A DNA stretch of 64,000 nucleotides from CAWCKS01 sp963763485 (GTDB lineage Bacteria > Pseudomonadota > Alphaproteobacteria > Rhizobiales > Xanthobacteraceae): positions 186,001-250,000 of the forward strand of contig CAVXOW010000009.1 of assembly GCA_963763485.1 (NCBI GenBank). The letters are read 5' to 3'. Under the pieces are notes generated by a model. That model worked only from the letters and a program-made list of their open reading frames with translations. It was not told where the DNA came from and did not search any database. Position numbers and translations under genes: made by a program. Positions 1 through 7,607 of this stretch are shown here, in pieces. Within the stretch, counting starts at the first letter, position 1; each line of letters begins with the position of its first letter.

Positions 1-466
1 CGTTCAGTTGTCCTCGCGCGGAAATGGCCTTGGCGGCGGTGTACTGGCCGAACACCACCTTCACCTCCTGGTTCATGTGCGGGGTGACGAGGCGGCTGAT
101 GGCGGCCTGCTCGTCGCCGCCGAACCGCGAGTACATCTCCGCAACCTTGTCGGGCGCGACATGAAGCGTGACCGAGATGCGCAAATCCGCCGGCTGCTGG
201 TCGGCGGAATAGGAGTTCACCTTGTCGAAGGTGAAGTTGTGGGTCTGCATGTCGATCTTGGCGATGCTCTCGAACCACGGGATCTTGAAGTGCAATCCCG
301 GCTGCACCACTTCGACGAACGCGCCGTTGCGCAGGCGCACCGCGCGCTGGGTCTGGTCGACGGTGTACCAGCTGCCGAGTACGACGCTGGCCGCGATCAG
401 GGCGATGATGCCGACCGCGATGGTGCCGCCGACTTTTCTCGCCGAACCCTGGATATCCTGCGCCAT
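1..466 (-). CDS. SPFH/Band 7 (prohibitin-like) domain protein, 3' end cut off by window
   Basis: The minus-strand frame starts at ATG 466 and runs off the left edge after 155 residues, so the C-terminal part is missing. A hydrophobic segment at about residues 12-32 is followed by VDQTQRAVRLRNGAF and a PGLHFKIPWFESI stretch, the usual opening of SPFH/prohibitin proteins that form membrane-bound oligomers. The start is supported by a GAGGG ribosome site 9 bases upstream. The molecular role is not specific; family members scaffold membrane microdomains or protease regulators. The family call is firm, the precise function is not known. Confidence 0.85.
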   Translation of the reverse strand, partial: MAQDIQGSARKVGGTIAVGIIALIAASVVLGSWYTVDQTQRAVRLRNGAFVEVVQPGLHFKIPWFESIAKIDMQTHNFTFDKVNSYSADQQPADLRISVTLHVAPDKVAEMYSRFGGDEQAAISRLVTPHMNQEVKVVFGQYTAAKAISARGQLN

Positions 467-601
467 GGTGTTTTCCCTCAAGCTCCCGAATTGGTCGTCG
501 GATTGTGCCGAAACCTTAGACTCGCGGCGACGGAATTAGGTTCGCGCCCGACCGGTGCGTGACGAAGGCGGCCTGGCCCACAGCCGATCCAACTCCTTCT
601 C

Positions 602-624
602 GAATTATATGATATTTATAATTC
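602..624. promoter_or_regulatory. AT-rich palindrome upstream of the SPFH gene
   Basis: Perfect 8-base arms GAATTATA and TATAATTC are separated by 7 bases in a conspicuously AT-rich patch of an otherwise GC-rich region. It lies 136 bases upstream of the SPFH start codon. It could be an operator or an AT-rich upstream element. No matching regulator is identified here. Confidence 0.35.
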
Positions 625-732
625 AATAAGTGCGACGAAAACTTGCTCCGAAAACCCTTCAAAACGAGGGAAAATCTCCATAAACATCATGCAGTTGCGC
701 GACGGCGGTGGTCGCGATTTTCGCGCGCCGAA

Positions 733-778
733 AATGACTGCGGCCTTCGGCAGGGGAGCTACCGAAGGCCGCGTCATT
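733..778 (-). terminator. Strong hairpin downstream of flgH
   Basis: Arms GCGGCCTTCGG (740-750) and CCGAAGGCCGC (762-772) pair perfectly and are extended by AATGAC/GTCATT with one bulged base. On the minus strand the stem is followed by a short T run. It lies 60 bases past the flgH stop codon and probably ends the flgFGAH transcript. Confidence 0.6.
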
Positions 779-780
779 CA

Positions 781-809
781 CCGACCTGCGTTCGCGAACC
801 GCAGGTCGG
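781..809 (-). terminator. Second hairpin directly after flgH
   Basis: Perfect 10-base arms CCGACCTGCG and CGCAGGTCGG with a 9-base loop sit between the flgH stop and the larger hairpin at 733-778. Two stems in tandem suggest a reinforced 3' end or mRNA-protecting structure. There is no T tract directly after this stem. Confidence 0.45.
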
Positions 810-837
810 CGTGGGAGCTCGTAAACGTCCTCAATTC

Positions 838-1596
838 CTAGAACGGCAGGAGCACATCGAGCACCTGCTGGCCGTAGCGCGGCTGCTGCACATCGGTGAT
901 CTGGCCGCGGCCGCCATAGGCGATGCGCGCCTGGGCAATCTTGCTGGAATCGATCGTGTTGTCGCTCTGGATGTCCTCGGGCCGAACGATGCCGGCGACG
1001 ATCAACTCGCGAATTTCAAAGTTGACCCGGATTTCCTGTTTGCCCTCGACGACGAGATTGCCGTTCGGCAGCACCTGCGTCACCACCGCGGCGACGTTGG
1101 TCTGCAATGCTTCCTGCCGGTTGACCGATCCCTTGCCGTCGCTTGAGGCCGTGGAGTTGGCGGTGAGCACACGACCCGGAAGCACTTTTGCAGCATTGCC
1201 GCTCAGGAGTTTCGAACCGGCGAAATCGGTGATGCCGGAGTCTTCCTTGTTCTCGCGTGATCGCTGCGTCTCGTTGGCGATCGCGGCCTTGTCGGTGATG
1301 TTGACCGTGACGGTGAGAATGTCGCCGACCTGCGCGGCGCGCTGGTCCTTGAAGAACGCGCGCGAGCCGTTGCGCCACAGCGAATTCGGGCTGTAGGACG
1401 CCGGCTGCGGCTTCGGCATCGGCATCTGCACCGGCTTGTAGCCAGGCTGTGCGGTCGGGTTCTCGATCGAGGCCAGCGCCGGCTGCTCGCCAATATTCTT
1501 CAACCGGTCGATCGAGGAGCACCCGCTCGCGAACGCCGCCAGCACCATCATGCTGCACGCCGACAGAAATCGTCGTCTGAGTCTCAAGTGATACAT
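838..1596 (-). CDS. flgH: Flagellar L-ring protein FlgH
   Basis: The product (252 residues) is the lipoprotein that forms the outer-membrane L-ring around the flagellar rod. It has a short basic N-terminus, a hydrophobic stretch and a lipobox ending FASGC at about residue 26, so it should be lipidated. The core shows SLWRNGSRAFFKDQRA and VGDILTVTVNITDKA, followed by the conserved LPNGNLVVEGKQEIRVN segment, typical of FlgH. It is the last gene of the flgF-flgG-flgA-flgH operon, 13 bases after flgA, and is followed by two hairpins. Length is normal for alphaproteobacteria. Confidence 0.97.
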   Translation of the reverse strand: MYHLRLRRRFLSACSMMVLAAFASGCSSIDRLKNIGEQPALASIENPTAQPGYKPVQMPMPKPQPASYSPNSLWRNGSRAFFKDQRAAQVGDILTVTVNITDKAAIANETQRSRENKEDSGITDFAGSKLLSGNAAKVLPGRVLTANSTASSDGKGSVNRQEALQTNVAAVVTQVLPNGNLVVEGKQEIRVNFEIRELIVAGIVRPEDIQSDNTIDSSKIAQARIAYGGRGQITDVQQPRYGQQVLDVLLPF

Positions 1597-1609
1597 AACC
1601 TCTACACCT

Positions 1610-2641
1610 CTACTCGTTGCTGTCTGGCTGCGGGTTGGCGGCGGCGGAATTGGTAGCGGCGGTGATGGTGGGCGCGATCGGTGCGACCAGCACCTGGCCC
1701 GGACCTACGACGGTGCCTTGCACGACGCGCTTCGACTGCAGATTGGTAACGCTGACAGTGTCGCCCTCGGCGCCGCCGTCGATCGCCTTGCCGCGCATCG
1801 TCAGGTAGAGGCCGGGCGTCTGGTAGACGATCGACACGTTCTGGTCGCGCTGCACGAGATCGGGCTTGCCGAGGTCGGCATTGCGCAGCGGTTGCCCCGC
1901 GGCGACGCGTCTGCGCATCTGCATGCCGAGCGCACGATCGCGGCTCGCGAGGTCGGTGCCGGCGTCGGCCTTCGGCCGCCGCTCGGTGACGAGATCGGCG
2001 GCCTTCAGCACGTCGCCGCGGTCGACCGCGCGCGTCGGAACGGCAACGGTTACGGTTTCGTAGGCCGTGCCGGTGAAGCGCAGGCGGGTCGGCGCCGAGG
2101 TGACCTCGCTGTTGATCTCGAAGGTCACGTCGAACCGGCCGTTGCGATTGTCGAAACGGGCGGCGACCGGCGTCAGTTCGCCTTTATAGGCGGCGTCGAG
2201 TTGCAACGAACCGGTGTCGCGGTCGCGCGTCACGACAAGGTCGGCGGCATCGCCCAGCCCCGCCTTGCCGCTGATCGCACTCGCGATGCTGCCCTCGATG
2301 TCCTTGGCCGTCAACGTGCGCGCGGCGCGCGTCACCACCACATCGCGAATATTCTTCGTGTCGACGCCGATCACCTTGTGCGCGCGAAGAGCCTCGACCA
2401 CTTGTTTTGCCGGCACCGTGCCCATGGTGCCGAGATCGGGCGAGCGGAACACCGCGATCTCGCCAAATGCCCCGGCGTTGTCGATGAGATCGCCGATCCG
2501 CACGACCTCGCCGGAGACCAGCACCTGCGGTCGCAGCGTCGGCACTTGCGGCACTTCGTCGAAGTCCTGCGCGACCGCGGGTGTTGCGATCGTGAGTGCC
2601 AACGTCGCGGCGAGAAGGATGGGGCGGAACCTCATCATCAT
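1610..2641 (-). CDS. flgA: Flagellar P-ring assembly chaperone FlgA
   Basis: This 343-residue periplasmic protein helps FlgI assemble into the P-ring. It begins with a clear Sec signal peptide ending near PAVAQ. The C-terminal half holds a SAF-like domain (from about residue 195, VAVPTRAVDRGDVLKAADL) and the conserved end with GDTVSVTNLQSKRVVQGTV. It starts 6 bases after the flgG stop, with GGAGA just upstream; two further in-frame ATG codons follow the chosen one, so the start may shift by one or two codons. The length is longer than enterobacterial FlgA, as is common in rhizobia. Confidence 0.95.
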   Translation of the reverse strand: MMMRFRPILLAATLALTIATPAVAQDFDEVPQVPTLRPQVLVSGEVVRIGDLIDNAGAFGEIAVFRSPDLGTMGTVPAKQVVEALRAHKVIGVDTKNIRDVVVTRAARTLTAKDIEGSIASAISGKAGLGDAADLVVTRDRDTGSLQLDAAYKGELTPVAARFDNRNGRFDVTFEINSEVTSAPTRLRFTGTAYETVTVAVPTRAVDRGDVLKAADLVTERRPKADAGTDLASRDRALGMQMRRRVAAGQPLRNADLGKPDLVQRDQNVSIVYQTPGLYLTMRGKAIDGGAEGDTVSVTNLQSKRVVQGTVVGPGQVLVAPIAPTITAATNSAAANPQPDSNE

Positions 2642-2647
2642 TCTCCG

Positions 2648-3436
2648 TCAGCGGAACATGCCGGAGGTGGACTGCAGCATCTGGTCGGCCGCGCTCACCA
2701 CCTTCGAATTCATCTCGTAGGCGCGCTGGGCGGCGATCAGGTCCGACATTTCCGAGACTGCCTCGACATTGGCCTGTTCGAGGTTGCCCTGCTGCATGTC
2801 GCCATAGCCATCGGCTCCGGCGAGACCGTCCTGCGGCGCGCCGGAGGCCGGCGTTTCCTGAAACAGGTTGTCGCCGATCGACAGCAGCCCCGCCTTGTTG
2901 ATGAACCGCGTCAGCCCGATCTGGCCGACCACGGTCGCTGCGGTCTGTCCGGGCAGGGTCACGGAAACCTGGCCCTGGGCGTTGATCGTGGTGCCGGACG
3001 CATTCGCGGGCATCGTGATGGTCGGCTGGACCGGGTTACCCTGCGAAGTGACGACGCGGCCCTGGGCGTCGAGCTGGAACGAGCCGTCGCGCGTGTAGGC
3101 GAAGTTGCCGTTCGGCAGCAGGATCTTGAAGAAGCCTTCGCCGCGGATCGCGATGTCGAGGTCGTTGCCGGTCTGCGCCAGCGTGCCCTGGCTCATCGAG
3201 CGCGGCGTGCCGACCGTCTTGACGCCGCCGCCGATGTCGATGCCGACGGGCAAGATGGTGCCCTGGTCGGAGGCTTGTGCGCCGATCCGGCGCACGTGCT
3301 CGTAAAGCAGGTCCTGGAACTGCGCCGTCTGCTTTTTGTAGCCGGTCGTGCGCATGTTGGCGATGTTGTTGGCGATGACCTGGACGTTGAGTTCCTGGGC
3401 CAGCATTCCAGAAGCTGCGGTGTGAAGCGCGCGCAT
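2648..3436 (-). CDS. flgG: Flagellar distal rod protein FlgG
   Basis: The product (262 residues) builds the distal part of the flagellar rod. It starts MRALHTAASGMLAQELNV and carries the rod-protein signature NNIANMRTTGYKK near residue 24; the C-terminus has the matching helix SEMSDLIAAQRAYEMNSKVV. Length and both conserved ends match FlgG exactly. It follows flgF by 13 bases and precedes flgA by 6 bases in one transcription unit. Confidence 0.98.
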   Translation of the reverse strand: MRALHTAASGMLAQELNVQVIANNIANMRTTGYKKQTAQFQDLLYEHVRRIGAQASDQGTILPVGIDIGGGVKTVGTPRSMSQGTLAQTGNDLDIAIRGEGFFKILLPNGNFAYTRDGSFQLDAQGRVVTSQGNPVQPTITMPANASGTTINAQGQVSVTLPGQTAATVVGQIGLTRFINKAGLLSIGDNLFQETPASGAPQDGLAGADGYGDMQQGNLEQANVEAVSEMSDLIAAQRAYEMNSKVVSAADQMLQSTSGMFR

Positions 3437-3449
3437 GGTCTAGTGCTCC

Positions 3450-4217
3450 TTAGGCCGGGACTTCGGCGAGGCGATCGATCGACGCCTTCTGCAGGTCGTT
3501 CTGCTGCTGCAGGATCTGGGCGATGTTGGTGTAGGTGCGCGTGACCTCGAGCATCTTCGTCATCTCGCCGACCGAGCTGACATTGGATTTCTCGATCGCA
3601 CCCTGGACGATGCGGCTGGTCGTGGTTTGTGCTGCGGTGACGCCGGCCGGCGCCGAGAACAGGTTCGAGCCGCTCTTCACCAGTTGCTGCGGAGCATCGA
3701 AACTGACGATCTGGATCTTGCCACGGATCGAATTGGCTTGCGGATTGCCTGCTTCGCGCACCGTCACGGTGCCGTCGCCGGACACCGTCAGGTCGCTGTC
3801 GCCGGGCTGCAGCGTGATCGGGCCGCTGGTGCCGAGCACGACGTTGCCGTCCATTGTGACAAGCTGCCCGACGTTGTTGATCTGCAGCGAGCCGTTGCGG
3901 GTGTAGCGCTCGCCGCCTTGCGCCTGCACCGCAAGAAAACCATCGCCGTCGATGACCAGATCGAGCGGGTTGTTGGTCAGCTGCGTCGGGCCCTGGGCGA
4001 GGTCGTGCCAGGTGGCGCGGTCCTGTACGAAACTGACCCGCCGGTCGGCACCAACGAAGTTGTCCTCATGCGCATTCGAGCGCAGATATTCTTCGAAGAG
4101 CGATTTCTCGCCCTTGAACCCCGCCGTGTTGACGTTGGCAATGTTGTTGGCGATCACGTCGAGCTGGCGCTCGAGCGCGACCTGTTTCGATAGTCCGACG
4201 AGAAGCGTGTTCTCCAT
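3450..4217 (-). CDS. flgF: Flagellar proximal rod protein FlgF
   Basis: This 255-residue rod protein is the first gene of the flgF-flgG-flgA-flgH operon. It has the N-terminal signature DVIANNIANVNTAGFKGEK and a C-terminal helix with MLEVTRTYTNIAQILQQQND. The open frame extends upstream to 4358, but the start at 4217 (MENTLLVGLS) fits the family and is preceded by AGGGGAGC as ribosome site; the extension has no rod-protein character. FlgF and FlgG are paralogous; the shorter variable middle and the order before flgG support FlgF. Confidence 0.95.
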   Translation of the reverse strand: MENTLLVGLSKQVALERQLDVIANNIANVNTAGFKGEKSLFEEYLRSNAHEDNFVGADRRVSFVQDRATWHDLAQGPTQLTNNPLDLVIDGDGFLAVQAQGGERYTRNGSLQINNVGQLVTMDGNVVLGTSGPITLQPGDSDLTVSGDGTVTVREAGNPQANSIRGKIQIVSFDAPQQLVKSGSNLFSAPAGVTAAQTTTSRIVQGAIEKSNVSSVGEMTKMLEVTRTYTNIAQILQQQNDLQKASIDRLAEVPA

Positions 4218-4565
4218 CGTCGTTGCTCCCCTGAACGAAGAATCCGGGCAGCCCTCCCACGGGCCTTTCGGATTCCCCTCGATTGCGGCTCTCCCAAGCC
4301 GCGGCTCAAACGGTGAATAGCGAAAGCCGTGCCATCGGCAAAAGCGCTGGTTTTTCAAATAATTGAATAAAATTGCAACGATCGGGCGGGCGGCAATAAC
4401 GGTTCATTGACCATGTTTGGTCGGCAAAATTTTCCCACATCGGGCCGGGAAGAAAGATTCCGTTAACCATACGGACCTAGCGTCGAACGACATCGGAGCG
4501 CCGGGGATTCCTTTCGTAAGACGGGTTGCGCCGTGGCGGCTGATCCATAGCGGGGCAGGCAGGCA
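4218..4565. promoter_or_regulatory. Divergent promoter region flgF / fliL
   Basis: The 348 bases between the two divergent flagellar operons must hold both promoters. At 4463-4473 lies TTAACCATACG, the same 11 bases that end the second perfect CtrA-like site at 14690-14700 upstream of flgB. Here the partner half-site 7 bases upstream is degenerate, so it counts only as a half-site. An AT-rich stretch occurs at about 4350-4378. Promoter boxes cannot be assigned with confidence. Confidence 0.45.
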
Positions 4566-5060
4566 ATGGCTGACAACGAACAGGCCGAAGCGGTCGAAGG
4601 CGAGGAGGGCGGCGCGCCGACCGGCAGCAAGCGCAAGCTCATCGTCATCGTGTCGGCAGCGATGGTGCTCTTATTCGGCGGCGTCGGCGGCTACCTGATG
4701 TTCTTCAACAAGAAGCCCGATGCGAAGACCGAGGAGGTCGCGGCGGCGAAGCCGACGGTCTTCATGGATGTGCCTGAGGTCATGGTCAATATGGCGGCCG
4801 GCGCCGGCGAGCGGACGCAATATCTCAAAGTGAAGATCGTGCTGGAGGTGAAGGATCAGCCGATCGTCGAAGAGATCAAGCCGGTGCTGCCGCGCGTGAT
4901 GGATATCTTCCAGACTTACTTGCGTGAGCTCAGGCCTTCCGATCTCAACGGCTCGGCAGGAATGTTTCGCCTGAAGGAAGAGCTGACGCGACGCGTCAAC
5001 GCCGCGATCTCGCCAAGGCAAGTGAACGCGGTGCTGTTCAAGGAATTTCTAGTTCAGTGA
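4566..5060 (+). CDS. fliL: Flagellar basal body-associated protein FliL
   Basis: The product (164 residues) is the inner-membrane protein that surrounds the stator and supports torque. It has a short acidic cytoplasmic tail, a single membrane segment at about residues 24-46 and a periplasmic domain with the FliL features FMDVPEVMVNM, a strand of YLKVKIVLEV and the end VNAVLFKEFLVQ. It is the first gene of the fliL-fliM-DUF6468-motE operon and is 41 bases ahead of fliM. The length is typical. Confidence 0.95.
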   Translation: MADNEQAEAVEGEEGGAPTGSKRKLIVIVSAAMVLLFGGVGGYLMFFNKKPDAKTEEVAAAKPTVFMDVPEVMVNMAAGAGERTQYLKVKIVLEVKDQPIVEEIKPVLPRVMDIFQTYLRELRPSDLNGSAGMFRLKEELTRRVNAAISPRQVNAVLFKEFLVQ

Positions 5061-5101
5061 ATCACTTGAGGCGGACTTCGGAAGCGGGGCATTAAACAAA
5101 A

Positions 5102-6304
5102 ATGGCACCAGGCGACAATGTCGACCAGGACGCGTTAGCCGAACAATGGGGCGCGTCGCTCAACTCCGAGGACCCGGCAGCTGCGGCCGCTGAAGCCGCC
5201 GCCAACGAACTCTCCGAGACCATGGCCGAGCAATGGGCCGCCATGGTCGACGACGGCAGCCGCAACATGTCGTCGAAGGCCTCCGGCGAGCGGGTGCTGT
5301 CGCAGGAGGAAATCGATAATCTGCTGGGCTTCAGCGTCGGCGAGGTCAGTCTCGACGACAACTCCGGCATCCGCGCGATCATCGACTCGGCGATGGTCTC
5401 CTACGAGCGTTTGCCGATGCTGGAAATCGTCTTCGACCGCCTGGTGCGGCTGATGACGACATCTTTGCGCAACTTCACCTCCGACAATGTCGAAGTGTCG
5501 CTCGACCGCATCACCTCGGTGCGGTTCGGTGACTATATGAACTCGATCCCGCTGCCGGCCGTGCTCGCCGTGTTCAAGGCCGAGGAGTGGGAAAACTTTG
5601 GCCTCGCCACGGTCGACTCCAGCCTGATCTATTCCATGATCGACGTGCTGCTCGGCGGCCGCCGTGGCCAGACCTCGCTGCGCATCGAAGGGCGGCCATA
5701 CACCACGATTGAAACCAATCTCGTCAAACGCCTGATCGAGGTCGTTCTCGCGGATGCCGAGCAGGCGTTCCGACCGCTGTCGCCGGTCACGCTATCGATC
5801 GACCGTCTTGAAACCAACCCGCGCTTTGCCGCCATCACGCGTCCCGCCAACGCCGCCATCCTGGTGCGACTGCGCATCGATATGGAAGACCGCGGCGGCA
5901 ACGTCGAACTGCTGCTGCCGTACGCGACGATCGAGCCGATCCGCGGTGTGCTCCTGCAGATGTTCATGGGCGAAAAGTTCGGCCGTGATCCGATCTGGGA
6001 GAGCCATCTCTCAACCGAAATCGGCCAGGCGACGATCGCCGTCGATGCCGTGCTCTACGAAGCCGAAATTCCGCTGCGGCGGCTGATGTCGCTCGAGGTC
6101 GGCGATACCCTGCCGCTCGACATTCGCGCCGATACGCTGGTGGCGGTGCGCTGCGGCGAGGTCACGCTGACCGAGGGACGGATGGGCCGGGTCGGCGACC
6201 GGGTGGCGATCAGGGTCGCCAAACCGTTGCGCAAGCCGCACACGACGCTAGCGATGTTCGAGAAGGCGGATGAAACGACCAAGATGATGGAGGCGGCAAC
6301 GTGA
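5102..6304 (+). CDS. fliM: Flagellar motor switch protein FliM
   Basis: This 400-residue C-ring protein receives the CheY-P signal and sets rotation direction. The motif LSQEEIDNLLGF at about residues 66-77 is the CheY-P-binding segment. The middle domain contains YERLPMLEIVFDRLVRL and the GGRRG turn, and the C-terminal part (about 315-390) is the SpoA-like domain shared with FliN. The N-terminus is some 60 residues longer than in enteric FliM and rich in Ala/Glu, so a later start cannot be excluded. Its stop codon overlaps a GTG that opens the next gene. Confidence 0.97.
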   Translation: MAPGDNVDQDALAEQWGASLNSEDPAAAAAEAAANELSETMAEQWAAMVDDGSRNMSSKASGERVLSQEEIDNLLGFSVGEVSLDDNSGIRAIIDSAMVSYERLPMLEIVFDRLVRLMTTSLRNFTSDNVEVSLDRITSVRFGDYMNSIPLPAVLAVFKAEEWENFGLATVDSSLIYSMIDVLLGGRRGQTSLRIEGRPYTTIETNLVKRLIEVVLADAEQAFRPLSPVTLSIDRLETNPRFAAITRPANAAILVRLRIDMEDRGGNVELLLPYATIEPIRGVLLQMFMGEKFGRDPIWESHLSTEIGQATIAVDAVLYEAEIPLRRLMSLEVGDTLPLDIRADTLVAVRCGEVTLTEGRMGRVGDRVAIRVAKPLRKPHTTLAMFEKADETTKMMEAAT

Positions 6305-6322
6305 GTCACGCGACCGGATTGA

Positions 6323-6736
6323 TTGTCGAGAGTTCTGGTGGCGGCACTGCTGCTGCTGACGATCGGCTACTGCATGTTGTTAAACAAGCGGCTCAAGCGC
6401 TTGAAAGCCGACGAACAATCGCTGAAGGCGACGATCGGCGAACTGATCACCGCAACCGAGATCGCCGAGCGGGCGATCGGTGGTTTGAAACTGACGGTCC
6501 GCGATTGCGATCAGAACCTCGGTGCGCAGCTTGCGATGGCGAACGAGATGAGCGACCGCCTGACGAAGCAGACCCTGGTTGGCGAGGAAGTGCTGCACCG
6601 GCTGTCGCGCATCGCTCTCGCGGCCCGGCCGGCCGCGCCGGTCGAAAGCTCGACCGAAGCCAGGCCGGCGAAATCGATTGTCGCGGCGGCGCAGGCCTTC
6701 GCTGAGCGCCGCAAGGCGAATGGTCTTGCCGCATGA
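6323..6736 (+). CDS. DUF6468-type flagellar operon protein, probable 5' frameshift
   Basis: The readable frame gives a small protein with one N-terminal membrane segment (VAALLLLTIGYCMLLN) followed by a charged, mostly helical region and an Ala-rich C-terminus. It resembles the DUF6468 proteins found after fliM in alphaproteobacterial flagellar operons; the biochemical role is unknown. In this frame the only upstream start is TTG 6323, after an in-frame TGA. The +1 frame from GTG 6301, overlapping the fliM stop, reads MSHATGLIVE and then breaks. A single extra base near 6331 would join the two, so the natural gene probably spans 6301-6736. It overlaps motE-like by 4 bases. Confidence 0.7.
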   Translation: MSRVLVAALLLLTIGYCMLLNKRLKRLKADEQSLKATIGELITATEIAERAIGGLKLTVRDCDQNLGAQLAMANEMSDRLTKQTLVGEEVLHRLSRIALAARPAAPVESSTEARPAKSIVAAAQAFAERRKANGLAA

Positions 6737-7512
6737 AGTTTCTCCGCGACTTTCGCCTGATCCCGCTCGTGCTGGTGGCGATCACCTGTTTCGGGGTGAT
6801 CAAGGTCGCGGGGATCTTGCTCCACGGCGGCTACGTGTTCCGTGACGACATTGAGCCGGGCGGGCAGTCGTGGGCCCAGCAGATGTTCAACTTTCCGAGC
6901 GGCAGGTCGCCGACCAAGTTCGAGCAGGCTGCCGCCGAGATGACCGCCTCGGTCGAAAAACCCAAGGCGACCGAGGAGGCGCCGACCGGCCGAAGCCCCG
7001 GCGAGGCCGTGCAGGAAACGCCGCTCGTTGCGCAGTCGCCTCCTCCATCGGCGTCGGAGCGCGCGGTGCTCGAGCGCCTGCAGGCTCGTCGCCAGGAACT
7101 CGACTCTCGAGCGCGCGAACTGGAAATCCGTGAAAGCCTTCTGAGGGCGCACGAGCAGCGCATCGACGCCAAGGTCGAGGAACTGAAAGGCGTGGAGAGC
7201 CGCATCGCTACGGCCAGCCACCAGAAGGACGAGGCTGACGCCGAGCGGTTCAAGAACATCGTGTCGATGTACGAGAACATGAAGCCGAAGGACGCTGCGA
7301 AGATCTTCGATCGGCTCGACATGACCGTGCTGATCGATGTCGCGAGCCACATGAAGCCGCAGAAGATGTCCGACGTGCTGGCGCAGATGCAACCTGACGC
7401 TGCCGAGAAGCTGACGGTTGAACTTGCGCGTCGCACGGGTGGCGACCAGGCCGCGCCGGCCACGGACCTGCCCAAGATCGAGGGCCGGCCGATGGCCAAG
7501 ATGGCGAATTAG
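6733..7512 (+). CDS. motE: MotE-like flagellar motor protein
   Basis: The 259-residue product has an N-terminal hydrophobic anchor (residues 9-30), a Pro/Ala-rich spacer, a charged coiled coil (about 105-175, ending KVEELKGVESRI) and an MgtE-N-like helical domain (about 180-240: FKNIVSMYENMKPKDAAKIF). This layout matches rhizobial MotE, a periplasmic chaperone that stabilises the motor protein MotC. Neither motC nor motD is in the window. The start overlaps the previous gene by 4 bases, so the two are translationally coupled. The name rests on domain layout and context. Confidence 0.75.
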   Translation: MKFLRDFRLIPLVLVAITCFGVIKVAGILLHGGYVFRDDIEPGGQSWAQQMFNFPSGRSPTKFEQAAAEMTASVEKPKATEEAPTGRSPGEAVQETPLVAQSPPPSASERAVLERLQARRQELDSRARELEIRESLLRAHEQRIDAKVEELKGVESRIATASHQKDEADAERFKNIVSMYENMKPKDAAKIFDRLDMTVLIDVASHMKPQKMSDVLAQMQPDAAEKLTVELARRTGGDQAAPATDLPKIEGRPMAKMAN

Positions 7513-7520
7513 CAATGGCG

Positions 7521-7535
7521 TTAACAGCTCGTTAA
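7521..7535. promoter_or_regulatory. CtrA-type site TTAA-N7-TTAA upstream of the TPR gene
   Basis: A perfect TTAA-N7-TTAA lies 9 bases after the motE-like stop codon and 72 bases before the start of the large TPR protein. This is the binding consensus of the alphaproteobacterial cell-cycle regulator CtrA (established in Caulobacter). The position suits direct activation of the TPR gene. Direct binding is inferred. Confidence 0.65.
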
Positions 7536-7607
7536 ACGCGCAAAACTACGGTCAAACTGGACCATATCGAGGCTCAGCGCGATGCAGCCGGTCCGGAGAA
7601 ACTGAAC

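Larger units (their letters stand above)
467..837. other. Intergenic region between the SPFH gene and the flgH end
   Basis: This stretch of 371 bases carries the probable promoter of the SPFH gene (minus strand) and the transcription stop of the flgF-flgG-flgA-flgH operon. It holds an AT-rich palindrome at 602-624 and two strong hairpins at 733-778 and 781-809. No credible gene is visible in it. Confidence 0.6.

Noticed and set aside
1718..3544. Open frame of 608 codons on the plus strand across flgA and flgG
   Set aside because: It is antisense to two convincing flagellar genes and shows no recognisable domain; long antisense frames are expected at this GC content.
4218..4358. Upstream extension of the flgF frame
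   Set aside because: The extra residues do not resemble rod proteins and the ribosome site AGGGGAGC belongs to ATG 4217.
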